Shown here one piece after another: positions 13,333 to 24,561 of a stretch of 64,000 nt of DNA (position 1 is its first letter; each line of letters begins with the position of its first letter). Under the pieces are notes generated by a model. That model had not been told where the DNA came from, did no database searches, and saw nothing but the letters and a program-made list of their open reading frames with translations. A program made the translations under genes and the position numbers. The stretch is from Grifola frondosa (lineage: Eukaryota; Basidiomycota; Agaricomycetes; Polyporales; Grifolaceae). The stretch lies in contig LUGG01000003.1 of NCBI GenBank assembly GCA_001683735.1, positions 2,480,001-2,544,000 on the forward strand. The letters are read 5' to 3'.

Positions 13333-16300
13333 TTACACCACACTATACCGACCAGCCGTAGCCGTCGGGTTCCGCATCTCTGCCTGCAACGCTGCCGCAG
13401 AAGCTTCCACGAGCAAACGCTTGATCTCCCGAACGGCTTGCTCAACCTACGTGACGTACACGGTTTGTCAGCATAAACGCATTACGAAATAGCACATGCA
13501 CGCACCCTCCACTCTTCATTCGATTCAATGAGCAGATGCAGCTTCGGCGGACCTTCCAGAGGAGGCTCCTTGCCGGATTCATAGTAAATACCTTGAAATG
13601 ACCAACGTGAGCGGCAGAAAAAAAACACCACATGATGTTCAAAGAACTCACCCTTGTTGGTAACTGACGCACCAGTCATATCAATGAGCTACAAGGCAGC
13701 GTTTAGCTGACAGAAGATAAAAACCAGCGTTCTAGCTCACCTGGACCATCGTCTCCTTGTTCGTGACACGCCACCGCGCCTTCTGCGGGTAGTCATTAAT
13801 GGGTATGATCGCATGGAATTCGGTCGCATCAGAAGGTGCCTTCTTCCCAGAAAGGTCTTCATGTTGCAGCTGCGACTGTGCGACAAGCTTGTGTGCTCTG
13901 AGCTGCGCGTTGAGCTTCGCGACCACGCTGACCGCCTGCTTGTGCGCTGCGGTGTCCTTGCCCGCTCTCGCCGCAGCCTCCTCGGCAGCACGCAATGACT
14001 TCTGGATCTTCTCTTCCTCTTTGGCCTGCGCAAGGCGCCTGGCGGCAGCGGCGGCGCCCGCGACACCAAGCTGGCCTTTCGACGAGTCTGGCGCGGGTCC
14101 GCGCTTGACCTCGACCTTGAAGCTGCCAAACGTCATGTCATCAGTCACCGCCGCAGCCGGAGCCTTGGTGGATTCCTCAGCAGCAGCAGCAGCAGCCTTC
14201 TCATCTTCGGGTTCGCCATATGCCTTGCGTTCCGCCCTCTCCTTGGCATCGCGCTCCTGATCCAGCCGATCAAGGCCCTTGCCGCCAAAGCCTGAGCCGG
14301 CGACTTTTGCCTTTCCTGACTTGACCTTCTCCAGGAAACCTGCGGCGCAAGAGTATCATTAGCAACACGCTCGTAGGGTGGAAACAAATTTGGAAATGAA
14401 ATACCATTTGCCAGGTCCTCGAGCTCCTTGGGCACGCTAGCGTCACTGGCTTTCAATGCTCTGAATATGTCAACAGAGTACCTATCTTGCTCCGGCGTTA
14501 TGAAAGTGACGCAAGTGCCTTTGTTGCCTGCCCGGCCAGTTCTACCGGCGCGATGGACATAGTCCTCCATATGGTTAGGAGCGTCATAGTTGATGACCAG
14601 CTTCAGCTGCTTCACGTCCAATCCTCGCGCCGCAACCGAGGTGGCAATAACGATGGGCACGACGCCTGCCTTGAAATCGGCGATAGTCGAGTCGCGGTCC
14701 ACCTGGTCTTTGCCGCCATGCAGCGACATGCACAGGTAGCCCTTCCGCATGAGCTCGCGCAGGAGGTTGTCCGCCGCCTCCTGTCTGTCGACAAAAATCA
14801 GCGTGCGGGACTCCGGATCCTCATTGTACGTCTGCCCGAGGATTTCCAGCAGCCGGTTGAACTTGCTCTCCTCCTCGCGCACTTCGACGATCTGGTCGAT
14901 CTCCGCGGCGACGACAGAGCGGCCACCGACGGTGATCTCGAGGGGCTTCCGCAGGATCTTGCGTGCAAGCGAGTCCATCTGCCTCGGGAAGGTCGCAGAG
15001 AACAGGACCGTCTGCCGATCGGGTCGGATGTTGTTGACAATTTTCATGACCTGAGGTTCGAAGCCCATGTCAAACATGCGGTCTGCCTCGTCAAGCACGA
15101 GATATGTCACACGTTTGAGATTGGTTACGCGACCGGAGTTTGCAGTCAGCAAGTCAATCATACGTCCGGGAGTGCAGACGATGATTTCGGCTCCTTTCTT
15201 CATTTCTGCGATTTGGTCCTTGATGGGCGATCCGCCGTACGCACAAACAGCCTGTGTTGGAGGAGAGAATGAGAACAATGTTTTGCGTGAGAAATACGGC
15301 GCACTCACTCGAAGATTCAACACCCGAAGGAAAGGCTTACATTCCCTGTGAATTTGGACCGCCAGCTCGCGAGTAGGGGTCATGACGACAGCCATAGGCC
15401 CTTCCATTTGCTCAAGAGGCCGCTGATCCTTGATATGTCGGAAGAGAGGTAGCAGGAAGGCGATAGTCTTGCCGGAACCAGTCTTCGCCACACCAATCAC
15501 ATCTCGACCGGACATGATAGCGGGTATGGCTTGGGCTTGGATAGGAGTCGGCGCGGTGTAATTCAGCTTCTTGATAACATCCAAACTAAACGAACAAATT
15601 TCAGTGCGGTAATGCTTGATAGAAGTTAGCGTGAGCAACGCACCAGCTTGCCGGAAGTCCAAAATGGCTCCACTTTGTCACGGGCCTTGGGCAGTCGACG
15701 CCACGGATTTTGATTCCATCGAGCTCGAGACGCAATAAATCGGCCTCGTCATCAGTCATAGCAGCGATATCTGGGGGTGCTGTGTAGAACTCCTTACGGA
15801 AGGGCTCGTACGCAACTCGAGTATGATCGACAGCAGCCAGATCTTTCTTCTTCGCCTTTTTCGCCGCCAAAGCCAAGATGTCTTCTGGATTCAACTCCGT
15901 CGCATCCAGTTCGTCCAACTCAGGGCTCTCCGCCATGTCATCAGCACCGTCCTCCGCCATGCGTTCGTCTAGACGAACGCCGGCGGCGCCACTAGCTTTC
16001 AGCTTCTTGAGATCCTCCAGGTTGACCTTTTTCACCTCCTCTTTTACGTTGCTCATGAAGGCATCCAGAGGATCAACTTCGTCTTCTTCGTCGACATCCA
16101 TCGCATCAGCTCTTGCTGCGACTGCTGCGGTCGTTTCCTCTTCGTCATCGTCCACCTCGAGATTACCGACACTGGCTTGTCCATCTACCATAGACATATC
16201 CACTTCAGGCAAATCCAACGTCTCGAGCTTGCGTTTCGTCTCGACTGAGTCATCCAGAACCGCAGCGGACTTCGACGTCTTAAGCACATCGGCTTCAAAG

Positions 16301-16977
16301 GCAACCCCTTCAGTCCGAGACCTCCAAGTGCGGCACGATTCAGTTGCACCGTCGTCTTTGGTGATGCTGGCGTGGGCACTGCATGGGATTAGGATCAAGT
16401 GGTGTGAAATCCCGAAGACGAGGTTAGGAATACAGAGTTACTCACCTGGGGCAGATTTCCCAGCTAAAGCCATGGCCTTCGCTTTGGCACCATCCAATGC
16501 CTTCTTCGCCTCGTAGTCCTTCCTCCACGCCTTCAGCCTTTCCCGCTTCGCCCTCAGCTTCTCGTCCTCGACAGGTGGCGTCTCCGCCTTTACTTCAGGA
16601 GGCGGGTGGGCTTTTGTTGGGGTGGCTGGTTGCTTGTCGCGATCCCTGCGTTCTCGTGAGCGCGAACGCCTGCGGTCGTCTCGTCTGTCATCGCGATAGT
16701 CCCTCCTTCTGTCATCCCGATACCTGTCGTCGCGATATCTGTCTCTATCTCGGTCACGGTCACGATCCCGGTCTCTCTCCCGCTCCCGGTCTCTGTCTCT
16801 ATCCCTGTCGCGGTGGTCTCTATCTCTGTCTCTGTCCCTGTCGTCGTCGTACCTCGATCTAATGGGCCTTTGTACATTGCGCCTGGTCGGCGACGGAGAC
16901 CGCGGTGAAGAGCGGTGAGAAGGTCTTACCCTCTTATTTGGAGAATCTGGTGAGTATGATCGGTCCCGCCGTGCCAT
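13333..16977 (-). CDS. PRP5: Pre-mRNA-processing ATP-dependent RNA helicase PRP5 (DDX46-like)
   Basis: This nuclear DEAD-box ATPase helps U2 snRNP recognise the branch site. The N-terminus [19 protein letters not shown] opens an RS/RD-rich tract with dozens of Arg-Asp dipeptides, then an acidic region with [16 protein letters not shown], the PRP5/DDX46 signature. The helicase core shows the Q region ([16 protein letters not shown]), motif I AKTGSGKT, Ia [45 protein letters not shown] and [12 protein letters not shown]. The C-terminal KH-like PRP5 domain ([39 protein letters not shown]) ends ATAGRYSVV. About ten introns are present. A 57-nt intron (15252-15308) is stop-free and in frame, so a naive ORF reads through it. 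Confidence 0.95.
15252..15308 (-). other. Stop-free 57-nt intron in PRP5
   Basis: The minus strand has donor GTGAGTGCGCC and acceptor ...CCAACACAG around a 19-codon stretch (VSAPYFSRK...PPTQ) lying between motif Ia and [17 protein letters not shown]-box proteins have no insert here, so this is an intron. Its length is a multiple of three and it has no stop. Confidence 0.9.
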
Positions 16978-17158
16978 GGTGAGAGGAAGAGATGAAGCGT
17001 GTGCACAAGTCTGAGAGAGTCCGGTACACAAAGGGTGGAGGACAGAAGACAGAAGTGGATCACGTTATATTTGCCGGTGTTTGTAATTGTCCAAAAGAGG
17101 AAGGACTACGTAGAGCAGTTGTCCAGGTTCGCGCTTGCTCTCGACTTTGTCGGCTGCG
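16978..17158. promoter_or_regulatory. Divergent promoter region PRP5 / PI31
   Basis: Only 181 bp separate the two start codons of these head-to-head genes, so the region must serve both as promoter and leader. I recognise no specific factor site. Confidence 0.5.
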
Positions 17159-18297
17159 ATGACCTCCAGTATACTCGACCCATCTGCACTACTACATGCC
17201 TTGCCTAACATCCTCCCCCAACCAAGAAAAGGTTGGAATCACCGCAGGATGGGATTGCAGCTCTCATACACACCGTCATGACTGTTCTTGGCTTCCGTCT
17301 CATCGCTGTGGACGAGTCTGCCCCCGCACGTAATATTTTGGAGAGTGTATTGCCAGACGAATGGAATCAGCATGGCCCCGGAAATTACGTCTTCAGATAC
17401 AGGCATGAGCAGAGCAGCCTTGAGTTTCTAGTGAAGATAGTGAAATTAGGCAGCCGTACGTTGATCAACTCGATCGCGATTGAGGTGCGTACGGTCGTCC
17501 AACTCGAATTGCTTTCAAGCTCAAATATCATACAGACAGATAAGGCTGCTACGCTGGATATTTCTACGAACGACTTTATTTCGCCGTCGTTCTATCCTCA
17601 CGACCTCGGTGCCCCCGATGCTTCTCCGCTCGTGCACGGCTTCATCTCTTCCAACAGGGTCGAGGACTTCATATCTCGCTTCAAACTTACCACCATTCAA
17701 AAACTCATGCCTGGTCTGCGCAAGGAGGGCTATACCGAGGAAATTGATACTGCTTCCACCAATGTTGGTCCTAGCCAGCCTCGCGTACCATTGCCTCCCC
17801 CTGTCAGACCAGAGCCTGACATGCCGCCCTACGCACCCGACCGCCCTGTCCAACCAAATTTCCCCAATCCCAACAACCCCCTTTCCATTGGCAGACGTGA
17901 TCTGGACCCCTTCCCTCGCAACCCCTTTGCGCCTCCGACGCTCTTCCCAGACGACAACGGCGACGGCATGTATGTTGGGCCAGAGCATCCCATTTTCGGG
18001 CGCGGTATGAGAGGCACCGGCCCCGGTGGCAGAGGCCCGTGGGGCGGGAATGGTTTCTTGCCGCCGATGGGTGCCCCGCCGGGTGCTCGGTTTGACCCCG
18101 TTGGACCAGGTCCACAGCCTGGTCCTCCGCCGCCTGGTGGTCCGGCTCCTGGTCAACCTGGTAGAGGGATGCCTGGAGGAGGTAACGTGAGGGATCCTGA
18201 CAATGATGAGTTTATGCCACCAGGAGCGGTAAGCACATCCTTCCCAAATGCGTCATGCTTTGCTCATTTACTTCCATAGGGTGACATGTTTTCGTGA
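17159..18297 (+). CDS. PI31-like proteasome regulator (frame break near start)
   Basis: This is a regulator/assembly partner of the 20S proteasome (PI31; Fub1 in yeast). The N-terminal domain has LDPSALLHALPNILP, then SPQDGIAALIHTVMTVLGFR, LPDEWNQHGPGNYVFRYRHE and LVHGFISSNRVEDFISRFKL. The C-terminal half is Pro/Gly-rich with the FP-domain core RRDLDPFPRNPFAPP, GDGMYVGPEHPIFG, ending PPGAGDMFS after a last short intron. A 51-nt intron at 17485-17535 is stop-free and in frame. The opening MTSSILDPSALLHALPN and the following LESPQDGIAAL are both family sequence but lie in different frames with no splice sites between. One extra A in the run at 17227-17230 would join them, so a sequence error or mutation is likely. 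Confidence 0.88.
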
Positions 18298-18695
18298 AAG
18301 CTTTGTACTGTAATTGTGATGCTTTGATGAATGATCTTGCTGGAAATGTAAAATGTATTCTGTTTGTACTTGTTCGTATGGATTGGAATGGAGCGACACC
18401 GCTTGTATTTTTTTGGTGGTTTGTGGTAATGGTAATCGTCCGAGAGCTCGGTAGTCGCATGTATATTACACGGAAAATTCAAGCTGATTCCATTGCTATT
18501 TGAGCCGCTGTGTGTCGTGGAACTTGCTTAGGAAGCTCGTACTACAGCACTTACCAAATATGGCTAACCATTGGTGTTGCTTCCCTGACCGCCACAGTGC
18601 CACATATCGGGCAAGACTCAAATAGTTGCCAACCCCTCTGCTTGTTTCGCTTTTCCCAACATCCCCCACCATTGCTACAACCTTCCAACGACCAT
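18298..18695. other. Intergenic, no gene seen
   Basis: This is the spacer between the PI31-like gene and the acidic-protein gene, both on the plus strand. No exon-like sequence was recognised. Pyrimidine-rich sequence directly before 18696 fits a leader. Confidence 0.45.
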
Positions 18696-19647
18696 ATGTC
18701 TTACCGAACACCTACACGTCCCCGCCAGCCTGCTCCGCCGCCTGGCTTTAGGATCCCACCAAAGCCATCCCCCGCAGCAGCGCCAAGCGTGCGCTCCATC
18801 AACCAGATGTCCGTGCAAGAACTACAGGAACGACATAGCACGAACGCTCGGATTCTCGCGCAATCGTACGTAGATCTATCCATTATGTGTTGTCCGGGCC
18901 AGTCTCACACAAAATCGCCAGGACACCCACCACTTCCGCTTTCGTCCAGCGCCTGACCGACGAGCAAGCTGCCATCCAAGCCCGTTTGGTCGAACTCATC
19001 GGAATGGAGGTCATTCGCAACCAGCTCGAGCAGACTACTATCAAGAACGAGGATGTGACTATGAATATCGATCCGTCGCCTCCGCCCGCACCCGTGCCCG
19101 AGCCTCGCCCCATTGCTGCCAAACAGAGAATATTGGCCAAATTTGTGAGTCCTGCTCGCGTTTCCGTTAGGCTTGTTGGGCTAATCACACAATCGATGGA
19201 TAGATGTCTAAGACTCCGAAGGGTGAAGGCTCTGGGTTTACCTTCGAGGAGGCGGTTCGGATCGAGCAGGAGGCGCACGCACTGGACGCGAAGCGCAAGG
19301 CAGAAATCATCGAGAAGAGGCGGCGACGCGGATTGCCTATCAAGGGAGAGGTGCTGACGCGAGAGCAGCAAGAAGCCCGTATTTGGGCATTCATGTAAGT
19401 CTTATCGCTCTTGTGGAGTGGCGTAAAGCTGACACCTAGCAGGAACTACAAACCTACTGACTCCGACCTGGAGGACGATGACGAGGAAGACTCAGAGGAC
19501 GAGGATCCTTCTACTTGGTTCGTCGATGATCAGGATGACGGCCGGAAGGGGCAGAACCTTGTCGAGCCAGACTACGAGGAGTACTACTCCAGCGTGATCC
19601 GCATCGACGAGAGTAGAATCCCCTTCTCCATTCCGCGAGATGAATGA
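18696..19647 (+). CDS. Uncharacterised protein, Pro-rich N-terminus and acidic C-terminus
   Basis: I do not recognise this family. Four exons join in frame. The N-terminus is basic and Pro-rich (MSYRTPTRPRQPAPPPGFRI). A predicted helical region follows with SVQELQERHSTNARILAQS and RLTDEQAAIQARLVELIGME. Next comes a basic helix (FTFEEAVRIEQEAHALDAKR, EIIEKRRRRGLPIKGE, LTREQQEARIWAFMNYKPTD). The C-terminus is a run of Asp/Glu (LEDDDEEDSEDEDPSTWF) and EPDYEEYYSSVIRIDE, ending FSIPRDE. No membrane segment or catalytic motif is visible. The mix of charged helices and acidic tail suggests a nuclear or nucleolar protein-binding role, but that is a guess. Confidence 0.72.
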
Positions 19648-19850
19648 GCGGAGTGCTCTGTATGGCAGAAGAAGTTATGATTAACATGTAACATTAAGCA
19701 CATCCATTTCCATAGGGTGATAGCATAGGAGTAAGCAAGATCACAGCAGGATATGCGACGAAACCCTCGAGTAAACGACATGGTACGTTACTACCGTCAT
19801 CCAGATGGAGCCTCAGTCCAATTTGAAAGCAGTCACAACAGCCCTGATCC

Positions 19851-22800
19851 CTAACGAGCGTGAACGGGACAGCTCCTCCCCCGTTGAAGCCAAGATGATA
19901 AGCAAGCTGGAAACGGAGGGCATGAGGACTATTTTCGTGACAGAGCAACGGCGCAAGACTCACCATTGTGGAAGCTGCACAAGCAACTTAAGCGTGCCAC
20001 GGTAGAACCTAACACGCCAGATCAGCATAAATCATATCATCAAATGTCAAGGAACTTCACCTTTGACGAACTCTTCAAGGCAAATGACGCCTGAAAAAGA
20101 GCACATTAATGGGACGATAATACAGTTACACGAAGGAAACGCACATTCGGTGCCAATTAGTGCACTTTCGGCGGGAAGCTTATAAACCAAATATTTGGCA
20201 GTTTGGGGGAGCGCACCGCCCCCTCCTTCCAAGCAATTCTTCACGTGTGCTTCCTGCACAGGAGCGAGACCCAGGTCCGCCAAATTCACATTGCATACAG
20301 GACATCTATGGAAAGGATCACACTCAGAAATGGCTATTATGTCAAAGAGAGGTGCGTACTCAGCAAGGTCGCTCAATTGGGAGCTAGACTGTATACTGGA
20401 GGGACTGGGGATTGATAATCTCCTTTGGTCGATGAATATGCGCTCCATCGACGTGGTTCTTGACGTATACAAACTATTCGGCACGGTGGCTGTAACCTCT
20501 TCGTAACATGTCTGGCACACTCGCTGTTGTGATGGTACAGCGGAGAAGTCTGGGAACGATGGGTCATGTACTACGTCAGAGGGATCGAGGAGTGCTCGAT
20601 ACGACGAGCAGCGGTCACAGAAGATACGCCCACATCGGCGGCAATGCTGCAAGAAAGTGAGTGCAATTCTAGATCAGAATTCCCCGACAATAAGCTTACA
20701 TGCTAAATGGAAGAAATCAGTGTTGTGCATGAACACCGAACTAAGGGGGCTTACTCTGCGATTGAGGAAGTTGAACCTTCGCCGACATTCTCTGCACTCG
20801 TTGACAGTCTCATCTCTTTCCCACTGGGCATGGACCTGATGAGGCGTAGGAGGCGTCCATCTGGGAGCAAGCACTTTCTGCGGTGCTTCATGAGTCGGAA
20901 CTCGGAACTCGGGTGCTTGCGAGAGGTGGGGAGTAAGATCAGTAGGCCCTCTGGATCCTGAACCACTTGCTCGACTGAAGTAGTCAGTTGTTGAAGATCG
21001 GATGGAAGCCGGCCTGATAGTTTGAGGTGAAGAGCCTGGATAATGGAATTCGTCGTCCGAGTCATCGTCATCCACCTCGAAATCCTCTGAACAGAGAATT
21101 TAGGAACACATCTCGGGGGGAAAGGGAGACACTCACCGTCTCCGGAGATTAGCAAACCCTGGGCACCAGCAGCAAGCCTTCTCCTGTCCAGCTCTCTGCT
21201 ATATGCGTTGAGCAGAACCTCAGCCTGGGTCCGTCGCTCCACGTCATCATCACCTGTTAATGATATGAGACAAATTCTCTGGCCGGCGTGAAGCTAAGCT
21301 GCCTACCTAAAACACCTTGCCTCAGCTCAGTGGTAGCCCGTTCCAACTTCGCAATCGCACGTCGAGCTTCCAAAGCATCGTCGCCCACTGTGCTATCGTC
21401 TGAGTCTGCATATGGTGAGCCCGCGAGATACCGTGCGCGAGCAACATAGTCTTGGGAGGAAAAGCCAGTGCTCTGCATCGCACCCAACTCAACGCCCTCC
21501 CCCTCACCATAGTCACTGTCCTCATTCTCAATATAGGGTATCAAAGTACCATCTGCCGCCAAGTGGTACATCGCGCCCATCTGGCTGCAAATATGGCAGA
21601 GGTGGTATATCCAATCGCCGACGCATCACGCGCACCCATCGTCGACGTCTGACCCACGCCTGTGGATTCGCAGACGTTGGGGTGGAGCTTGAGCTGGCGC
21701 GGCTGCTGCTGCGGCCACCACCCAGCCCAGCAGTGACAGCGCCATTGCCGGTGAGAAGTCGCTCCAGCTGTGGCGGCTGCTCTGCGGTCCACTGATCGTC
21801 CGAATCAGCGAAAGTATGAGCGTACTGCCAGCCGTCCTCTGCATCGACGCCGGGATGTGTAACATCGAGCGTCCAATCGGATCTAACGTCGGGATGAGTG
21901 TAGTGCATGGTTTAGAAAGAAATTGAAGAGCATACAGCCAAAAGTGGCTCCTTTCCGCTCCTTCTCTGGAGGGTCCGTCGTTCGCACCTGGCTTGGGCAG
22001 TACAAAAGGATCCTCTCGCAACGGCAAATGCACATCACTACGCCAGGCTCCAACCTCCTTCTTTCCATTGCTCTCGTCTGGTACGGGTAATCTAAGCTCA
22101 AACGGTGCTCGCCGGCCACGCCGGCCGAGACCAGAAGCTGAGAATTTCGGTCGCCGCCCGATACCGCAAGGGTCTTCAAGCGCATGTCAAGTCGCTGGTT
22201 CTCATATAATATCAACGGCACCGTCGTGTGTACAGCCAGAGGGTTGTAGGGAACAGCTGAGTCGCGCCACCGTACCGCTTCGGCTTTTTGTAAAACCTAG
22301 CGCAAGTTGAGTCACATGCAAACACACGAACGTACATGAACGTACCTCGCAGATCCAAACTTCAAAAACGGCAGCGGCTACATCATAGGCAGTCTCTCCC
22401 CAGTTATTTCTGATCAAAGGGTCGGCAGACTGCTTGTTTAGGAGATACAATACTATCGGAAGATGACCCTTAGACGCGGCATTCACTGATTATGATTGTC
22501 AGGCAGGATCGAGGAGACTTGTGGCGAACGTACTGAGAGGGGTCCAACCGCCTTTACTTCTCGCGTCGATACCTGGCACACCGCCCACGTGAACGGCAGC
22601 ACCAGCTTTCGCAAAGCCATCTGACAACGTCGAGATATCCCTACGAAGCGTGTAGCCAAGCAAATGACCAACCGTTAGACGGAGATACCTTGACACGCGT
22701 TATGCAACGCCGTCCATCCGTCAGCATCTTGAGCATGAACATCTGCTTTGTCTGGTAGAAGATACGTGATGATGTTCAGGTATCCGTGAAGGGCAGCCTT

Positions 22801-23375
22801 ATGAAGGGCGGTCTATCTTTGACTTGAATATGATCCCCCATGCATGAACGCGTTATACGTACCTCGCCCTCCTTATCCTCGATATCGGGTATAGCACCGC
22901 ATTCCTCCCCACTAGACAAAATATGAACAATCACGCATGGCTGGTATAAATATACAGACGTACGCCATCTGGCAACATCCAGCTTGCCTCTACTCGCGGC
23001 TGCATGCAGCACTGTTAAGCCTGTCCTAGGGGAGGCGTCATTAGCCAAGGCAAAGGGCTCCACGTCGCCGCTCTGCAATGCGGACTGGAATTCCGCTTGT
23101 ACGCGTTTCAAATCGCCAGATACTACAGCAGCGTGTAGTGTCTCAAGCTGTTTGGCGAAGGATGGCTCTTCGAACCTGGGGCTGGAGGGACTGGGACTTG
23201 ACACGTGTGGCACTGGCTCCTCTGTAGGTATAGGTGGTTGTTCCGGCGGCGGAGAGGACGGCAACTCCGTATCTTCAGACACGCCAGGGTAGACAAATTC
23301 CTCGTCGTCTGAATCGTCGTGCATAGGGGAGGCGTTTGGAACAGGGGAGGGTGTACCGCTGGCTACTCTGCTCAT
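19851..23375 (-). CDS. Ankyrin-repeat, FYVE and RING finger protein (probable endosomal E3 ligase)
   Basis: A disordered acidic N-terminus (DDSDDEEFVYPGVSED, Pro/Ser-rich) precedes about five ankyrin repeats (TGLTVLHAAASRGKLDVARW, KGGWTPL, NAASKGHLPIVLYLLNKQSA). A middle region is WD/DS-rich. The FYVE finger follows, with CRECRRRFNF then HCRRCGRIFCDRCSSY, the ligand set and basic RHHC-type patch that bind PtdIns3P. The C-terminus has FHRCPVCNVNLADLGLAP and a RING: ECVICLEEFVKG, RLSCLCSFHNACLSSW, RGRSCPVH. FYVE plus C-terminal RING is the layout of Pib1-type endosomal or vacuolar ubiquitin ligases; ankyrin repeats at the front are an extension. About fifteen introns are present. The last His of CPVH sits where most RINGs have Cys. 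Confidence 0.88.
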
Positions 23376-23683
23376 TTAAGCGTCATGAAACGTGATACGA
23401 ACACGCGAGTGCTGATAACGACACTCACTCTACTATCGTTCCCAACAGATGAGCTGGGTCGAGGGCAGCACCATCCATTGTATTTAAGATAAACGCGACA
23501 CTCCCTGCCTGGAAGACGTGAAAGAAGTGCTGGCGCTCGCTCTGCTAAGTAACTCCACGCAAAAATCGCTACAGCTCTGATGTCACATGATCGACTCTCA
23601 AATGCTTCCGTGATCGTGTTTTGTATCTCCGCAATAATATCAGTCCGACGCGCTCTGCACGCGCGCACCTACACGCTCTCTTC
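23376..23683. other. Intergenic
   Basis: This 308-bp spacer lies upstream of the FYVE gene and of the transposase relic. No gene was recognised. Confidence 0.4.
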
Positions 23684-24150
23684 ATGGCGCGCAGGAAGTC
23701 GTGTGCATCTCGCGCTTCTATAGATCCTACATATGAGCTTCGTATTCAAGCAGCTCTTGAAGGACTACGCGATGGTGTCTACCAGACCATCTCAGAAGCT
23801 GCGAAGGCGCAGAAGGTACGTGAACAACCTCTGTGTGAATATCTATCTACTCATCTTAAGCTCGGATGTTAGGTAGCACTCCCGACCTTGTCTGACAGAG
23901 CCCGTGGCGTACACATATCACGATGCCAGGCTCACGCGCACCGTCAGCTTTTGACTAACGAACAAGAGGATGCTCTCGTCGCCTGGTGCACACACTCTGC
24001 GCTTCCCCTCAGCCCGAGCACTCTGAAAGGCCGCGTGTTTGCTCTCAATGGAAAAAAAGCCTGGGAAAAACTGGCTTCGAAGATTTGAGAGCTGACATCC
24101 GTGTCTCATTACAAGGAACCAAGTGGGCTGAGCGGGAAGACTTTACCGTA
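23684..24150 (+). pseudogene. CENP-B/pogo-like transposase relic (N-terminal HTH part)
   Basis: Exon one, MARRKSCASRASIDPTYELR then GLRDGVYQTISEAAKAQKV, is a Psq-type helix-turn-helix. After an intact intron (23817-23873 by its splice signals) the text continues ALPTLSDRARGVHISRCQAH and LLTNEQEDALVAWC, the CENP-B HTH of fungal pogo-like transposases. The frame then breaks at a seven-A run (24052-24058): the next frame gives KKPGKNWLRRFES, a stop, HP, and a third frame gives KEPSGLSGKTL, both expected downstream pieces. No DDE catalytic domain follows. It is a decayed fragment; part of the damage may be base-level sequence error. Confidence 0.72.
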
Positions 24151-24153
24151 AGC

Positions 24154-24561
24154 ATGGCTTCCTCATTGATCGCATACCCTCCCTCATTATTCCCTATTGA
24201 AGTCCCAACCTCTCCTACGTCACCCTCCCCTGATTTAGATAGCAGTACCCGTGATTACGAGCCTGAGCTTGAGAATGAGTTCGAGAATGAAGGTTATGAC
24301 TACAACGGGACACAACGGGATTCCCGTTCCCCATCCTGCTCCCGCTCGTGCTCCCATTTCCGCTCCCCATCCCGCACGTCCCGCTCTCCATCCAAGCGTA
24401 AGGCCGACTTGATCATTCTGGCAGGTGCTCTCCGGCTGTCACCGGAAGGCGCTGTGGCTGTCCTTACTGCGCGGATCAAGTCACGCCTGCAGGCCAACCC
24501 CCAGCTTAGCCAGGATAACCGTTTCTCGCGCCTCTTCCCAGGTGCAAAACGTCGTATGTGA
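24154..24561 (+). CDS. Hypothetical SR-rich protein with SAP-like C-terminus
   Basis: An intronless frame of 135 codons from MASSLIAYPPSLFPIEVP. It holds an acidic stretch (YEPELENEFENEGYDYNG), then Ser/Arg-rich sequence (SRSPSCSRSC...SRTSRSPSKRK), then a helical C-terminus DLIILAGALRLSPEGAVAVL and TARIKSRLQANPQLSQDNRF that resembles SAP-like segments found in agaricomycete transposon-associated proteins. It follows directly on the transposase relic. It may be a domesticated or broken transposon product, or chance coding. Confidence 0.45.
   Translation: MASSLIAYPPSLFPIEVPTSPTSPSPDLDSSTRDYEPELENEFENEGYDYNGTQRDSRSPSCSRSCSHFRSPSRTSRSPSKRKADLIILAGALRLSPEGAVAVLTARIKSRLQANPQLSQDNRFSRLFPGAKRRM

Noticed and set aside
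17209..17260. Start of PI31 at a TTG codon (17233)
   Set aside because: A nuclear fungal gene is unlikely to start at TTG, and the upstream ATG exon encodes clear family sequence. A frame break explains the data better.
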